DNA of 64,000 nucleotides from Streptomyces sp. NRRL F-2580 (GCF_000720115.1 NZ_JOIR01000040.1:1-64000); one strand, 5' to 3'; shown: positions 28,732-39,021, counted from the first letter of the stretch. Numbers and translations are program-made. The notes: generated from the sequence alone by a model not told the origin.

Positions 28732-30243
28732 GTGCCCAGCCGAACATCCCCCGCCCAGGAAATCTGGTTCCTCACCGGCAGCCAAGGCCTGTACGGGGAG
28801 GAGACGCTGCGGCAGGTCGCCGACCAGTCGCAGCAGATCGCCACCGCGTTGGCCGACGCCTCCGGCATTCCCGCGCACGTGGTGTGGAAGCCGGTGCTGA
28901 CGGACGCCGGGGCCATCCGCCGGGTGTGCCTCGACGCGAACACCGACGACCGGTGCATCGGGCTCATCGCATGGATGCACACCTTCTCGCCGGCCAAGAT
29001 GTGGATCGCCGGACTGGACGCGCTGCGCAAGCCGTTGCTGCACCTCCACACCCAGTCGAACGTGGCCCTGCCCTGGGACACCATCGACATGGACTTCATG
29101 AACCTCAACCAAGCAGCCCACGGGGACCGCGAGTTCGGGCACATCCAGGCCCGGCTGGGCGTACCCCGCAAAACGGTGGCCGGCCACGTCACCGATCCGG
29201 TGACGACCGCACGCGTCGCGATCTGGGCGCGGGCGGCCGCCGCACGTTCGGAACTGGCCACCCTCAAGGTCGCCCGATTCGGCGACAACATGCGCGACGT
29301 GGCCGTCACCGAGGGCGACAAGGTCGAGGCCCAGCTGCGCTTCGGCGTCTCCGTCAACACCTATGGCGTCAACGACCTGGTGGAGGTCGTCGACAGCGCG
29401 GACGAGACCGAGGTGACCTCCCTCGTCAAGGAGTACGAGGACCTGTACCACCTGACGCCGGAACTGCGACCGGGAGGCGAACGGCACGACGCGCTGCGCT
29501 ACGCGGCCCGCATCGAGGCCGGCCTGCGCACCTTCCTCGAAACGGGCGGCTTCGGGGCCTTCACCACCAACTTCGAGGACCTGGGCGGACTGCGCCAGCT
29601 GCCCGGCCTCGCGGTGCAGCGGCTCATGGCCCGGGGGTACGGCTTCGGAGGAGAGGGCGACTGGAAGACCGCCGTCCTGCTGCGGGCCCTCAAGGTGGCC
29701 GCCACCGGCCTCCCGGGCGGCACCTCCTTCATGGAGGACTACACCTACGACATGACCCCCGGCAACGAGCTCATCCTCGGCGCACACATGCTGGAGGTCT
29801 GCCCCACCATCGCGACCGCCAGGCCCAGTTGCGAGATCCACCCCCTCGGCATCGGCGGGCGGGAGGACCCGGTCCGCCTGGTGTTCGACGCCGCACCCGG
29901 CCCGGCCGTGGTGGTCGGCCTCGCCGACCTCGGCGACCGCTTCCGCCTGATCGCCAACGACATCGACGTGGTGGCACCCCCTCACCCACTGCCCGCCCTG
30001 CCTGTCGCCCGCGCGGTCTGGCAGCCCCACCCCGACCTGCGGACCTCCACCGAATCCTGGCTGACGGCCGGAGGGCCGCACCACACCGTCCTCAGCACCG
30101 CCCTCACCTCCGACCACCTCGACGACCTGGCGGAAATGCTCCGCCTGGAGCTCGTCCTCATCGACGAGACCACCACCGCGAAGCAGTTCCGGCGCGATCT
30201 CCGCTGGAACGACGCCTACTACCGGCTGGCCCGGGGACTGTGA
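28732..30243 (+). CDS. araA: L-arabinose isomerase
   Basis: The 503-residue enzyme converts L-arabinose to L-ribulose. The N-terminus [13 protein letters not shown] is typical. Predicted manganese ligands are the glutamates in GEGDWKTA (near 308) and FMEDYTYD (near 334), the histidine in LGAHMLEV (near 351) and the late histidine pair in GPHHTVLS (near 452). GTG 28732 has AGGAG 6 bases upstream. With araB and araD nearby the whole pathway from L-arabinose to D-xylulose 5-phosphate is encoded here. No araC-type activator is present. Confidence 0.95.
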   Translation: MPSRTSPAQEIWFLTGSQGLYGEETLRQVADQSQQIATALADASGIPAHVVWKPVLTDAGAIRRVCLDANTDDRCIGLIAWMHTFSPAKMWIAGLDALRKPLLHLHTQSNVALPWDTIDMDFMNLNQAAHGDREFGHIQARLGVPRKTVAGHVTDPVTTARVAIWARAAAARSELATLKVARFGDNMRDVAVTEGDKVEAQLRFGVSVNTYGVNDLVEVVDSADETEVTSLVKEYEDLYHLTPELRPGGERHDALRYAARIEAGLRTFLETGGFGAFTTNFEDLGGLRQLPGLAVQRLMARGYGFGGEGDWKTAVLLRALKVAATGLPGGTSFMEDYTYDMTPGNELILGAHMLEVCPTIATARPSCEIHPLGIGGREDPVRLVFDAAPGPAVVVGLADLGDRFRLIANDIDVVAPPHPLPALPVARAVWQPHPDLRTSTESWLTAGGPHHTVLSTALTSDHLDDLAEMLRLELVLIDETTTAKQFRRDLRWNDAYYRLARGL

Positions 30244-30274
30244 ACCGGTGGTGACCGGAGCGGCCCGCGCACCG

Positions 30275-30430
30275 TCGACGTGTCGAAGCGCTTGGATGCC
30301 GGGGGCGCGGCCGACGGCGTGTGTGCCGTCGGGCATCGGCGCGATGTTCAGCAGCACGTTGCCGTTCTTGCTGACCCGGTCGATGAAGGAGTGCAGCACC
30401 TGCTGGATGCTGTAGTAGCCGACGCCCTGC
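30275..30430 (-). pseudogene. GH29 alpha-L-fucosidase remnant
   Basis: The minus strand reads GVGYYSIQQVLHSFIDRVSK followed by NGNVLLNIAPMPDGT. This is the motif of the end of the GH29 catalytic barrel (IVSKNGNLLLNIGP-type). Upstream and downstream the frame is meaningless, and neither the catalytic domain's start nor the C-terminal domain is present. Confidence 0.6.
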
Positions 30431-30709
30431 GGCGGCGGCGCGGACCGCGAGGTCCGTGAAAGGGTTGACGGGCTCGCCGCAGGGCCCCCTGCGCTCGCCA
30501 CGAAGCGCGCGGGGCCCGGCTCGTGGCGTACTCGGGCCCCGTGTCGGTGTGGCCGGGGCGGGGGCCGGGGCGGGGTGCCCGCCGGACCGGGCGTACGCCA
30601 CCGGTCAGTCGAGCGGGAAGTTCCGGGGAGGGGCCTGAACCACGTCGGCCTCGTGGGTGACCAGCCGAAAGCCGTCGCCAATGGCGAGTGGGTCTGCACC
30701 ACTCCCCCG

Positions 30710-30800
30710 GTCCGCGTGCGCGACGGCCGCGAGCTCCTGTCCCGCCACGCACGCGTACCACCCCGGCACGACCGGAGAGGGTGCCGAAGTCGATGCGACG
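30710..30800 (-). pseudogene. Remnant of the 5' end of an araB-like kinase
   Basis: The minus strand encodes [19 protein letters not shown], closely matching [17 protein letters not shown] of araB in this window. After a frame change QELAAVAHAD matches [10 protein letters not shown]. Then the similarity ends abruptly and unrelated sequence ending ADVVQAPPRNFPLD follows. It is a broken second copy, facing away from the operator at 30926. Confidence 0.6.
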
Positions 30801-30925
30801 ACGCACCTGCCCGAGCCCCGAACGGCAGGGATCTGACGGTCACTTCCTCATCCTTCGCAGGGGAACCGGCATGCGATCCTGCGGAGTTGAGGGGGGCACC
30901 TTTTTCGACGGGTCGACGGACCATA

Positions 30926-30941
30926 GTGTTAGCGCTCACAA
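30926..30941. promoter_or_regulatory. AraR-type operator in the decayed spacer
   Basis: GTGTTAGCGCTCACAA differs from the window consensus at one end base. It could belong to the araB remnant on its left or to the transporter operon 528 bp to its right. Confidence 0.65.
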
Positions 30942-31300
30942 CTCCCACCAGGAACCCGTGGAGCCCTCGACACACGCGACCGGCGCGGCGCAGAGGCCGG
31001 GCCGACGCGGCGGCCAGCCCCGGGTCCGATGACGCCGGCCCAAGGGCGGCCGACCGGGCTGGCCGGGACGGCCAGGTGGGGCACGGTGCGGTGGCCAAAT
31101 CGATCAGGTACCTGGCCGCCGCCTCGACACCGGACCCTTGCCACGCTGACGAAATGTCCCGCACTGCGCGCCGCCCGCTCCATACCCTCCACATCGAGGC
31201 GGGACCGTACAGGGCCGGACGAGCCCGATCTGGAGGCACGCCCCGCCGAGGCTGTTGAGCGCCCGCACCGTTCTTGGTCAACGGCGATCCGAACAGACTC

Positions 31301-31329
31301 TTGACGACACTCTTGTGAGCGTTAACACT
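31301..31329 (+). promoter_or_regulatory. Promoter and operator of the second sugar transporter
   Basis: TTGACG, 17 bp, AACACT forms a promoter. TTGTGAGCGTTAACAC (31313-31328) overlaps spacer and -10 and is a variant of the ara operator. The binding-protein gene starts 140 bp downstream. Confidence 0.65.
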
Positions 31330-31468
31330 CAGGTATCGCCAGGCCGGAGCCACTGCAACCCCGACTTCGTCCAGCGCGAGGAAACGACTCCCGGCCGGCC
31401 CCGCTCGACCGCTTCCGGTCACCCACCGGGTCGCACCGTGCCGGTCGCGGAACATCACTGGAGGAACT

Positions 31469-32563
31469 GTGCGGAAGCTTTCAGCGGGTCTTGTCACCGT
31501 GGGTCTGACGCTGTCGCTGGCAGCCTGTGGCCAGAGCGCCAACGGGGCGGGCGACAGCGGGGCCGGCGGGGACGCCAAGGGGGGACTCATCGGCATCGCG
31601 ATGCCGACCAAGTCGTCGGAGCGCTGGATCAACGACGGCAACAACATGGTCAAGGAGTTCCAGGCCAAGGGGTACAAGACCGATCTCCAGTACGGCAACA
31701 ACGTCGTGGAGAACCAGGTCTCCCAGGTGGAGAACATGATCACCAAGGGGGCCAAGCTTCTGGTGATCGCCGCCATCGACGGTTCCTCGCTCACCAACGT
31801 GCTGCAGAAGGCCGCCGACGCCCACGTCCCCGTCATCTCCTACGACCGGCTGATCCGCGGCACCGGGAACGTCGACTACTACGCGACCTTCGACAACTAC
31901 AAGGTCGGCGTCCTCCAAGGCAGCTACATCGTCGACAAGCTCGGTCTCAAGGACGGCAAGGGCCCGTTCAACATCGAGCTGTTCGCCGGCTCCCCGGACG
32001 ACAACAACGCCACGTTCTTCTTCAACGGTGCGATGAGCGTCCTCAAGCCGTACGTCGACGAGAAGAAGCTGGTCGTGCAGAGCGGCCAGACCTCCTTCAA
32101 CCAGAGCGCCACACTGCGCTGGGACGGTGGTCTCGCCCAGTCCCGGATGGACAACCTGCTGAGCAAGTCGTACACCGCCGCCCGCGTCGACGCCGTGCTC
32201 TCCCCGTACGACGGCATCTCGATCGGCATCATCTCGTCGCTCAAGGGCGTCGGCTACGGCGCCGGCCAGCCACTGCCCGTCGTCACCGGCCAGGACGCCG
32301 AGCTGGCCTCGGTGAAGTCGATCATCGCGGGCGAGCAGACCCAGACCGTGTACAAGGACACCCGCCAGCTGGCCAAGGCCGCGGTCCAGATGGGCGACGC
32401 ACTGCTGACCGGCGGCAAGCCCGAGGTCAACGACACCGGTCAGTACGACAACGGTGTCAAGACCGTCCCGGCGCAGCTGCTCCAGCCGGTCAGCGTCGAC
32501 AAGGAGAACTACCAGAAGATCCTGGTGGACAGCGGCCAGTACACCGCGGACCAGCTCAAGTAG
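31469..32563 (+). CDS. chvE: Multiple-monosaccharide-binding lipoprotein
   Basis: The 364-residue lipoprotein has a signal peptide with lipobox LAAC (cysteine 20) and a Peripla_BP_4 fold. [19 protein letters not shown] near the start, [20 protein letters not shown] in the middle and [15 protein letters not shown] near the end follow the ChvE/XylF group, which binds arabinose, xylose, glucose and galactose. GTG 31469 is directly preceded by GGAGGAACT. It is the first gene of a three-gene operon. Confidence 0.9.
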   Translation: MRKLSAGLVTVGLTLSLAACGQSANGAGDSGAGGDAKGGLIGIAMPTKSSERWINDGNNMVKEFQAKGYKTDLQYGNNVVENQVSQVENMITKGAKLLVIAAIDGSSLTNVLQKAADAHVPVISYDRLIRGTGNVDYYATFDNYKVGVLQGSYIVDKLGLKDGKGPFNIELFAGSPDDNNATFFFNGAMSVLKPYVDEKKLVVQSGQTSFNQSATLRWDGGLAQSRMDNLLSKSYTAARVDAVLSPYDGISIGIISSLKGVGYGAGQPLPVVTGQDAELASVKSIIAGEQTQTVYKDTRQLAKAAVQMGDALLTGGKPEVNDTGQYDNGVKTVPAQLLQPVSVDKENYQKILVDSGQYTADQLK

Positions 32564-32665
32564 CCCACGAGGCCGAACCGACGGGTCCGGCGACGCCGAA
32601 CCGGCGGTGCGGTGCCCGGGAGACCGCCCGGCACCGCACCGCCCCGAAGATACGGATGCACAACC

Positions 32666-34213
32666 ATGGCCCGACCCGTTCTCGAGATGCGGTCGATCAG
32701 CAAGACGTTCCCCGGTGTCAAGGCCCTCTCCGAGGTCAACCTGACCGTCGCCGCAGGTGAGGTACACGCCGTCTGCGGTGAGAACGGCGCCGGCAAGTCC
32801 ACCCTGATGAAGGTGCTCAGCGGGGTCCACCCCCATGGCAGCTACCAGGGCGACATCTACTTCGAGGCCGATCTCTGCCGGTTCCGGGACATCCGGGCCA
32901 GCGAGCAGCGCGGCATCGTGATCATCCACCAGGAACTCGCGCTGGTGCCCTACCTGTCCATCGCCGAGAACATCTTCCTCGGCAACGAACACGCCTCGCG
33001 CGGCGTCATCAGCTGGCACCGGACGCTGACCCACGCCGCCGCACTGATCCGGCAGGTCGGACTCGACGAGAGCCCGCACACGAGGATCGCGGATCTCGGC
33101 GTGGGAAAACAGCAGTTGGTCGAGATCGCCAAGGCACTCGCCAAGAAGGTCAAGCTGCTCATCCTGGACGAGCCGACGGCCGCCCTGAACGACGAGGACA
33201 GCCGCAATCTGCTCGACCTGATCCTCGAACTCAAGGCGCAGGGCATCTCCTGCATCCTCATCTCGCACAAGCTGAACGAGATCGCCCGCGTCGCCGACGC
33301 CGTCACCATCCTGCGCGACGGGCGGACCATCGAGACCATCGCGATCGGTTCCGGGGGCATCTCCGAGGAGCGGATCATCCGTGGCATGGTCGGCCGCGAC
33401 CTGGAACACCGCTACCCCGAGCGTGCCCCGAAGATCGGCGAGGTCGCCTTCGAGATCGAGGACTGGAGCGTCCGGCACCCGATCGACCACCGGCGCAAGG
33501 TGGTCGACGGCGCTTCGCTGAACGCGCGTCGAGGCGAGATCGTCGGCATCGCCGGCCTCATGGGCGCCGGTCGTACCGAACTGGCCATGAGCGTCTTCGG
33601 CCGTTCGTACGGACGGTGGACCGGCGGCCGCGTGCGGCTACACGGCCGGGAGATCCGCACCCGGACAGTACCTGAGGCGATCGGGCACGGCATCGCGTAC
33701 GTGACCGAGGACCGCAAGCAGCTCGGCCTCGACCTCAACGACGACATCAGCCGGAACATCTCGCTGAGCTCCATCGGCAAGGTCGCCCGGCGAGGCTGGG
33801 TCAACCGGCACGAGGAGGCGCGGATCGCCGAATCGTTTCGGCGGACCATGAACATCAAGGCCCCCTCGGTGTTCGCACAGACCGGCAAGCTCAGCGGCGG
33901 CAACCAGCAGAAGGTCGTCCTCAGCAAGTGGATCTTCGCCGAGCCGGAGGTGCTGATCCTCGACGAACCCACGCGGGGCATCGACATCGGCGCCAAGGCG
34001 GAGATCTACACCGTCATCGCCGATCTCGCCGCCCAGGGCAAGACGGTCCTCGTCATCTCTTCCGAACTCCCCGAACTCCTGGGCCTGTGCGACCGGATCT
34101 ACACCATGGCCGAAGGCCGGATCACCGGTGAGGTGCACCGTGCCGACGCCACCCAGGAATCCCTCATGCGGCTCATGACCATGAGCCCCGCATACCCCGA
34201 CAAGCAGGTGTGA
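32666..34213 (+). CDS. mmsA: Multiple-monosaccharide ABC transporter ATPase
   Basis: The 515-residue tandem-ATPase protein has Walker [11 protein letters not shown] in domain 1 and the degenerate GLMGAGRTE in domain 2. The signature [14 protein letters not shown] and [15 protein letters not shown] are in domain 2. [15 protein letters not shown] after the first P-loop is typical of the GguA/MmsA subgroup. ATG 32666 fits the family's N-terminus but has only a weak ribosome site. The permease gene begins 3 bp after its stop. Confidence 0.9.
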   Translation: MARPVLEMRSISKTFPGVKALSEVNLTVAAGEVHAVCGENGAGKSTLMKVLSGVHPHGSYQGDIYFEADLCRFRDIRASEQRGIVIIHQELALVPYLSIAENIFLGNEHASRGVISWHRTLTHAAALIRQVGLDESPHTRIADLGVGKQQLVEIAKALAKKVKLLILDEPTAALNDEDSRNLLDLILELKAQGISCILISHKLNEIARVADAVTILRDGRTIETIAIGSGGISEERIIRGMVGRDLEHRYPERAPKIGEVAFEIEDWSVRHPIDHRRKVVDGASLNARRGEIVGIAGLMGAGRTELAMSVFGRSYGRWTGGRVRLHGREIRTRTVPEAIGHGIAYVTEDRKQLGLDLNDDISRNISLSSIGKVARRGWVNRHEEARIAESFRRTMNIKAPSVFAQTGKLSGGNQQKVVLSKWIFAEPEVLILDEPTRGIDIGAKAEIYTVIADLAAQGKTVLVISSELPELLGLCDRIYTMAEGRITGEVHRADATQESLMRLMTMSPAYPDKQV

Positions 34214-34216
34214 GGC

Positions 34217-35452
34217 ATGGCCCAGACCCAGACCACCCCAGAGACCACGCCCGGCACACGGCCCACCGGTCCGCGACCGTCGGCCGGTGCCGTACTCGCC
34301 GGAGCGCTGCGCGGCAATCTGCGCCAGTACGGGATGCTGGTCGCGCTGGCGCTGATCGTGCTGCTGTTCCAGTTCTGGACGGACGGCATCCTGCTTCAGC
34401 CGCTCAACATCACCAATCTGATCCAGCAGAACGGCTACATCCTCATCCTGGCCATCGGCATGATGATCGTCATCATTGCCGGGCACATCGACCTGTCGGT
34501 GGGGTCGCTCGCCGCGTTCGTCGGGGCGGCCGCGGCGGTGATGATGGTCAAGCACCATGTGCCGTGGCCCGTGGCGCTGGTGGCCGCGCTGCTGATCGGC
34601 GCTGTCGCCGGAGCCTGGCAGGGGTTCTGGATCGCCTACCTCGGGATCCCCTCGTTCATCGTCACGCTGGCCGGCATGCTGCTGTTCCGCGGCGGGACCC
34701 AGATCCTCCTCCAGGGCCAGTCGGTGGCGCCGTTCCCCAAGTCCTTCCAGAACATCAGCAGCGGCTTCCTGCCCGCGGTCGGTCCCCACACCGACTACCA
34801 CAACCTCACCCTGCTGCTGGGCCTCGTGGTGTGGGCCGTCGCGATCCTGCAGGAGGTGCGCGGACGGCGCCGGGCCGTCTCGTACGGGCTGGAACCGCTC
34901 CCGGCCGGACTGTTCCTGATGAAGCTCGGCGCGATCACGGCGGCCGTGGTGGCCTTCACGCTGCTGCTGGCCAGCTACCACGGCGTACCGGTCGTGCTGC
35001 TGATCCTCGGCGTCCTGCTGGTCGGCTTCGGCTACGTGATGCGCAACTCGATCCTCGGCCGGCACACCTACGCCATCGGCGGCAATGAACCTGCGGCGAG
35101 GCTGTCCGGGGTGAAGAGCAAGCGGGTCGTCTTCCTGGCCTTCGTGAACATGGGCGTCCTCGCGGCCCTCGCCGGGCTGGTCTTCGCGGCGCGCCTCAAC
35201 GCCGGTACGCCGCAGGCCGGCATCAACTTCGAGCTGGAGGCGATCGCCGCCGCCTTCATCGGCGGCGCCTCCGCGAGCGGCGGTGTGGGAACCGTCATCG
35301 GTGCACTCATCGGCGGTCTGGTGCTCGGCGTGCTGAACAACGGCATGTCGCTGGTCGGCGTGGGTACCGACTACCAGCAGGTGATCAAGGGCCTGGTCCT
35401 GCTGGCGGCCGTCGGCTTCGACGTCTACAACAAGCGCAAGGCCGGAGGCTGA
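34217..35452 (+). CDS. mmsB: Multiple-monosaccharide ABC transporter permease
   Basis: The 411-residue permease of the AraH/RbsC family has about 10-12 hydrophobic segments. It shows IAGHIDLSVGSLAAFVGAAA, IPSFIVTLAGMLLFRG, YAIGGNEPAARLSG and FIGGASASGGVGTVIGALIG. The extra length relative to RbsC is typical of the GguB/MmsB group. Presumably it forms a homodimeric channel, since no second permease is present. It ends the operon. Confidence 0.9.
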   Translation: MAQTQTTPETTPGTRPTGPRPSAGAVLAGALRGNLRQYGMLVALALIVLLFQFWTDGILLQPLNITNLIQQNGYILILAIGMMIVIIAGHIDLSVGSLAAFVGAAAAVMMVKHHVPWPVALVAALLIGAVAGAWQGFWIAYLGIPSFIVTLAGMLLFRGGTQILLQGQSVAPFPKSFQNISSGFLPAVGPHTDYHNLTLLLGLVVWAVAILQEVRGRRRAVSYGLEPLPAGLFLMKLGAITAAVVAFTLLLASYHGVPVVLLILGVLLVGFGYVMRNSILGRHTYAIGGNEPAARLSGVKSKRVVFLAFVNMGVLAALAGLVFAARLNAGTPQAGINFELEAIAAAFIGGASASGGVGTVIGALIGGLVLGVLNNGMSLVGVGTDYQQVIKGLVLLAAVGFDVYNKRKAGG

Positions 35453-35505
35453 CCTCGCCCCCTCCTCGGCTGGGCGGCACGGCCCGCACGAGGAGGGTGC
35501 CTCGC

Positions 35506-35851
35506 CTACCGGTGGCCCGCCTCGTGCGGCTCCGCTCGCGCGTCCACGATCCGCTCGAAGAAGAACTCGTGCTTGAGGAAGGAGACGTCGTACTCGTGAC
35601 CCGGGTACGGCGGGATCAGCTGAGCGGCCTGGATCAGCCGCCAGCCCGCCCGGAGCGCCGCCACCCCCGACTCCTACGGCGGCTCGTCGCTGTCGCCCGT
35701 GGTGGGCGAGGTGCGGCCCGTGCCGTCGTACAGCGACCAGCCGACGACATGGGAGTCCGGCGCCGAAGTGGCCAAGTACAGGACCAGCACCTGCTGCCGC
35801 AGCACCGGCGCGGCGTTCCGCCCGCTCGGGGAGGATCGCTCCGGTCGTCAT
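35506..35851 (-). pseudogene. Decayed gene of unknown function, partner of PhyH
   Basis: ATG 35851 overlaps the PhyH stop (ATGA). After MTTGAILPE the frame is lost. In another frame VLVLYLATSAPDSHVVGWSL is followed by YDGTGRTSPTTGDSDEPP, then a TAG at 35674-35676 and, in the same frame, VAALRAGWRLIQAAQLIPPY and HEYDVSFLKHEFFFERIVDA. The well-formed C-terminus shows it was once a real protein, but I do not recognise the family. A frameshift and a stop kill it. Confidence 0.55.
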
Positions 35852-36598
35852 GCCTGTGCCTCCTTGGGGCGATTGGAGACCCTGGTCACCCAGTGGTCGA
35901 GGTCGAAGTCGTCATCCCCGGTCAGCACCCGCCACAGCAGGATGCGGTTGTACCGCTCCAGCTGGCGGGTCGCCATCTCGTACCACGGGAACAGCGCGTC
36001 CAGCTCCGCGGCCACCTGCGGGTCGTCAAGATCCGAGGTGTCCCACAGGCGCCGTTGACGCACCCTGGGATTGAAGCGGATCTTGAACATGTGGCGCATC
36101 GCGTCGCTGTCGTTGCGCCGGCCCCCGTGCCAGAGGCGTGGTGCAGGAACACCACCGTCCCGGCCGGGCAGACCAGCCGGTCCTGGCCGAGCGTTCTGGT
36201 AGCGGCCGGTGTCGGACTCGTTGATCCGCCGGAGGTGGCTGCCCGGCACGCTGAGCGTGCCGCCCAGGCGTCCGCGTGCAGCGGCTGCGCGTGGCCGCTG
36301 TGGGGCTCGCGGGTGTGCACGAAGTGGTGGTCCACCCACGGCTCCGTGCCCACGAGGCTGTGCAAGGCACCTGCAACCTGCGGAATCTCCAGCAGCCGAC
36401 GGAAGAAGGAGCCCGCCGCATAGGCCCGGACAGCGGCGTCCCGTACCGCACCGGCGGTACCCCGTCAGCCAGTACCGCCAAGCCCTCGGTGTTCATTTCC
36501 GCCGGGACCACCGCGTCCAGTCGTAGCGATCCTCGCGCCACGAACCGCGCCATCCGCACCGAATCGAGTAGCTCTTGCCTGTTCTCCATGGCGGCCAC
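35848..36598 (-). pseudogene. Phytanoyl-CoA dioxygenase family (PhyH), frame-disrupted
   Basis: Fragments in three frames make up one protein. NRQELLDSVRMARFVARGSL and VPAEMNTEGLAVLADG come first. AGSFFRRLLEIPQVAGAL and VDHHFVHTREPHSGHAQPLH (with the H-x-D metal motif in QPLHADAW) follow, then LVCPAGTVVFLHHASG. Last are HMFKIRFNPRVRQRRLWD and FPWYEMATRQLERYNRILLW. This is the Fe(II)/2-oxoglutarate PhyH fold. At least three frame changes separate the pieces. It is divergent from an AraC-family gene, so it was probably its target. Confidence 0.7.
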
Positions 36599-36732
36599 GC
36601 TAGGCTCGGCGGCCGCGTGCCGCGTGGGCCACGTTCACCCTCGACTGGTCGATTCTCACCACGGCGCCCGCCACGCAGGGTTGAGGGGCGCGGCCCTGGA
36701 GCGGGCTTGCGGGCACCGGGCTACACGTGACC

Positions 36733-37538
36733 ATGCACACGGTCCTCGCCCACCTTGACGAGCCTCCGGCCGTCGCCGTCGCCGCCGTCGGCGTCGGCGT
36801 GCACGGGCCTGCCGGCCGAGTGGACGTGTTTTCGCTGCCGGATCTTGGCAGTTCCATCTGTACGGCTACGAGGCCGACTTGACGGTGAACGGCACGGAGT
36901 ACATCATCCGCCCCGGCCGGGTCAGCCTCGTGCCGCCCGGCGCCGAGGTCCGATATCGCTACCGAGGCCGCTCCTCACACCTCTACGTCCATCTCCGCCT
37001 GGGCTCAGGTGGAACCCCCCGCAGCATTCCCGGGGTCCAGCACGCCGGGCCCGATCTCGCCTTGCTCACCACGCCGTTGCAGCAGGCGCTGGCCGCCTGG
37101 CCGAACGCCCCGGTACGGGCCGCCGCCGAGGTGTGGGCCGCCCTGTGGCGGGTCTCCCGGCTCGCCCCTCCGAGGGAGCGGAACGCGCAGGCCGCTCATC
37201 CGGCGGTCGCAGCCGCTGTGGCCCTCATCGAGGCGCCGCTGGGTCAACCTCTGACGGTACCGGACATCGCGGCGGCGGCCGGTGTCTCCCACAACCACCT
37301 GACGCGGCTCTTCCGCGCCGCGACGGGGGAGACGGTCGTCGGCTACATCCGCGCCCGGCGAATGGAACGGGCCCGCCACTTCCTGCAAGCCACCACGCTC
37401 TCCGTCCCCGCCGTCGCCGCATCGGTCGGCATCCCGGACCTACAGGCGTTCAACAAGGCCTGTCGCCGCGTACTCGGAGCGTCTCCGCGCGGCATCCGTG
37501 CCGCCCAGCCCATGTCGCCCCCGTCCCCAGCCCAGTGA
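36733..37538 (+). pseudogene. AraC-family regulator with a broken 5' end
   Basis: From 36879 an intact 219-residue frame encodes part of a cupin-like sensor domain (IIRPGRVSLVPPGAEVRYRY) and a complete AraC DNA-binding domain. The first helix-turn-helix is VPDIAAAAGVSHNHLTRLFR and the second is VPAVAASVGIPDLQAFNKAC, followed by LGASPRGIR. The natural start appears to be ATG 36733, whose frame runs through a GTCGCC-type microrepeat and then hits TGA. A one-base shift near 36845 restores WQFHLYGYEADLTVNG and joins the good frame. Either the gene is dead or a shorter protein is made from an internal start. Confidence 0.75.
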
Positions 37539-37599
37539 GCGGGCCGCCACGGGACCGACGCGGCTGCCCGCAGGGCCACCACTTTCCAGTTACCGCAGG

Positions 37600-38565
37600 T
37601 CAGCGCAGTCGGCCGCGTGGTTTGAGGTGGGCCGGGGGCAGGTCAGGAGCCGGAAGCGGAGGGCCGTCATACCCCTTCACTTCGCCGAATCTGGTCCCAT
37701 TCATCCAGTCCTCGCGGGCCTGTGCGATGTCCTCATGCGAGCGGCCGATCCAGTTCCAGAACATGACGATCTCCTCCTCGAACGGTTCGCCGCCCAGGAG
37801 CATCAGGCTGGCGTCCGAGGATGCGCGCAGGGGGAGGTCCGTGCGGCCGCAGCCCAGGTAGAGCATCGAGCCCGGGAGGACCGGGACGTCGTCGACGTGG
37901 GCTTCGCCCGACATCGACAGGACCGCGTACTCGAAGTCCGGGTCGAGCGGGAGGCGGGTCTCGGTGCCTGCCGCGAGGGTCAGGTCCGCGCCGACGATCG
38001 GGGTGTACGCCGTGCCGGGCGAGGTCGCCGTGTCCAGGGTGCCCAGGATGACCGTCGCCGTCAGGCCCGGGGCCGTGACGTGCGGGAGTTCCGCGTGGTG
38101 CTGGAAGTGCGGGTCCACGTTGCGATGGGCGTCCGGCAGGGCCACCCACAGTTGGGCGCCGTGCAGGAAGCGGGCGTGCGGGCGCGGGCTCTCCTCGGAG
38201 TGGCTGATGCCGCGGCCCGAGGTCATCAGGCCCAGCTCGCGCGGGCGGATCGTGGCGAGGCTGCCCTCGCTGTCGCGGTGGAGCACCTCCCCCTCGTGGA
38301 GCCAGCTCACGGTCTGCAGACCCGAGTGGGGATGGGGCGCAACCTGCATGCCGGGCTCGTCGGCGATGTCGTCCGGGCCGTAATGGTCCACGAAGCACCA
38401 GGCGCCCACCATGCGGCGCCCCAGGTTCGGCAGGAGTCGGCGGACCTCGGTGGACTCTCCGAGCTTGACCGTGCGCGGGCTGAGGAGCTCGCGCACCGGC
38501 TCGGCCACGACGAAGCCGCGGCCGCCGCAGGCGGAAAGAGCGGGCTGGCGATCGAGATTGCTCAT
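37600..38565 (-). CDS. Pirin family protein
   Basis: The 321-residue bicupin has the metal-binding APHPHSGLQTVSWL (near 76-89), the downstream HSE of SGRGISHSEESP that completes the Fe site, and the C-terminal GEPFEEEIVMFWNWIGRSHE. Bacterial pirins are cytosolic; some have quercetinase activity and others modulate metabolic enzymes. It stands alone. ATG 38565 is the only start that matches the family. Confidence 0.9.
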   Translation of the reverse strand: MSNLDRQPALSACGGRGFVVAEPVRELLSPRTVKLGESTEVRRLLPNLGRRMVGAWCFVDHYGPDDIADEPGMQVAPHPHSGLQTVSWLHEGEVLHRDSEGSLATIRPRELGLMTSGRGISHSEESPRPHARFLHGAQLWVALPDAHRNVDPHFQHHAELPHVTAPGLTATVILGTLDTATSPGTAYTPIVGADLTLAAGTETRLPLDPDFEYAVLSMSGEAHVDDVPVLPGSMLYLGCGRTDLPLRASSDASLMLLGGEPFEEEIVMFWNWIGRSHEDIAQAREDWMNGTRFGEVKGYDGPPLPAPDLPPAHLKPRGRLR

Positions 38566-38670
38566 GCGGACAACCTAGCCCCGCGATGGCGGCTCCGGCG
38601 GGTGGAATGTTCCACCGCCCAGGCGTGTTGGTGGCACCGGACGGACCACCCGAACGGCGGAAGGGACCCG

Positions 38671-39021
38671 ATGAACGCGCCGGGGACGTACTTCGAGCAC
38701 GGCACGGCGGCCGAGCGCTGGGCGCGCGCCCAGCTCTTCTTCGACGCGAAGGAGTACGCGACGGCCGCACGCATCCTGGACGGGCTGGCGGCCGAGGTGC
38801 CCGAGCAGCTGGCGCCCCGGCTGCTGCTGGCCCGCGCCTACTACCACTCCGCCCAGCTGTCCCGCGCCGAGCAGGAGCTGCGCGCCATCCTGGAGCGCTG
38901 GCCGGTGGAGGACTACGCGCAGCTGATGCTCGGCCGCACCCTGGAGCGCCAGGGCCGCGCCGCCGAGGCCCGCCCGTACCTGCGGGTGGCCGCGGCGATG
39001 GCCGGCGACTTCCCCGAGTAG
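38671..39021 (+). CDS. Small tetratricopeptide-repeat protein
   Basis: The 116-residue protein has about two and a half TPR units (AAERWARAQLFFDAKEYATA; LLLARAYYHSAQLSRAEQEL; AQLMLGRTLERQGRAAEARP). It has no signal peptide and is probably a cytosolic adaptor. AAGGGACCC precedes ATG 38671. It is divergent from the pirin gene. Confidence 0.85.
   Translation: MNAPGTYFEHGTAAERWARAQLFFDAKEYATAARILDGLAAEVPEQLAPRLLLARAYYHSAQLSRAEQELRAILERWPVEDYAQLMLGRTLERQGRAAEARPYLRVAAAMAGDFPE

Noticed and set aside
28720..31836. 1038-codon minus-strand open frame
   Set aside because: Mostly antisense to araA. Only a short internal part (about 30275-30430) carries real protein similarity, reported as a fucosidase remnant.
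33638..35851. 737-codon minus-strand open frame
   Set aside because: Antisense to mmsA and mmsB. Its far end overlaps a true decayed gene but in a different frame from the recognisable protein.
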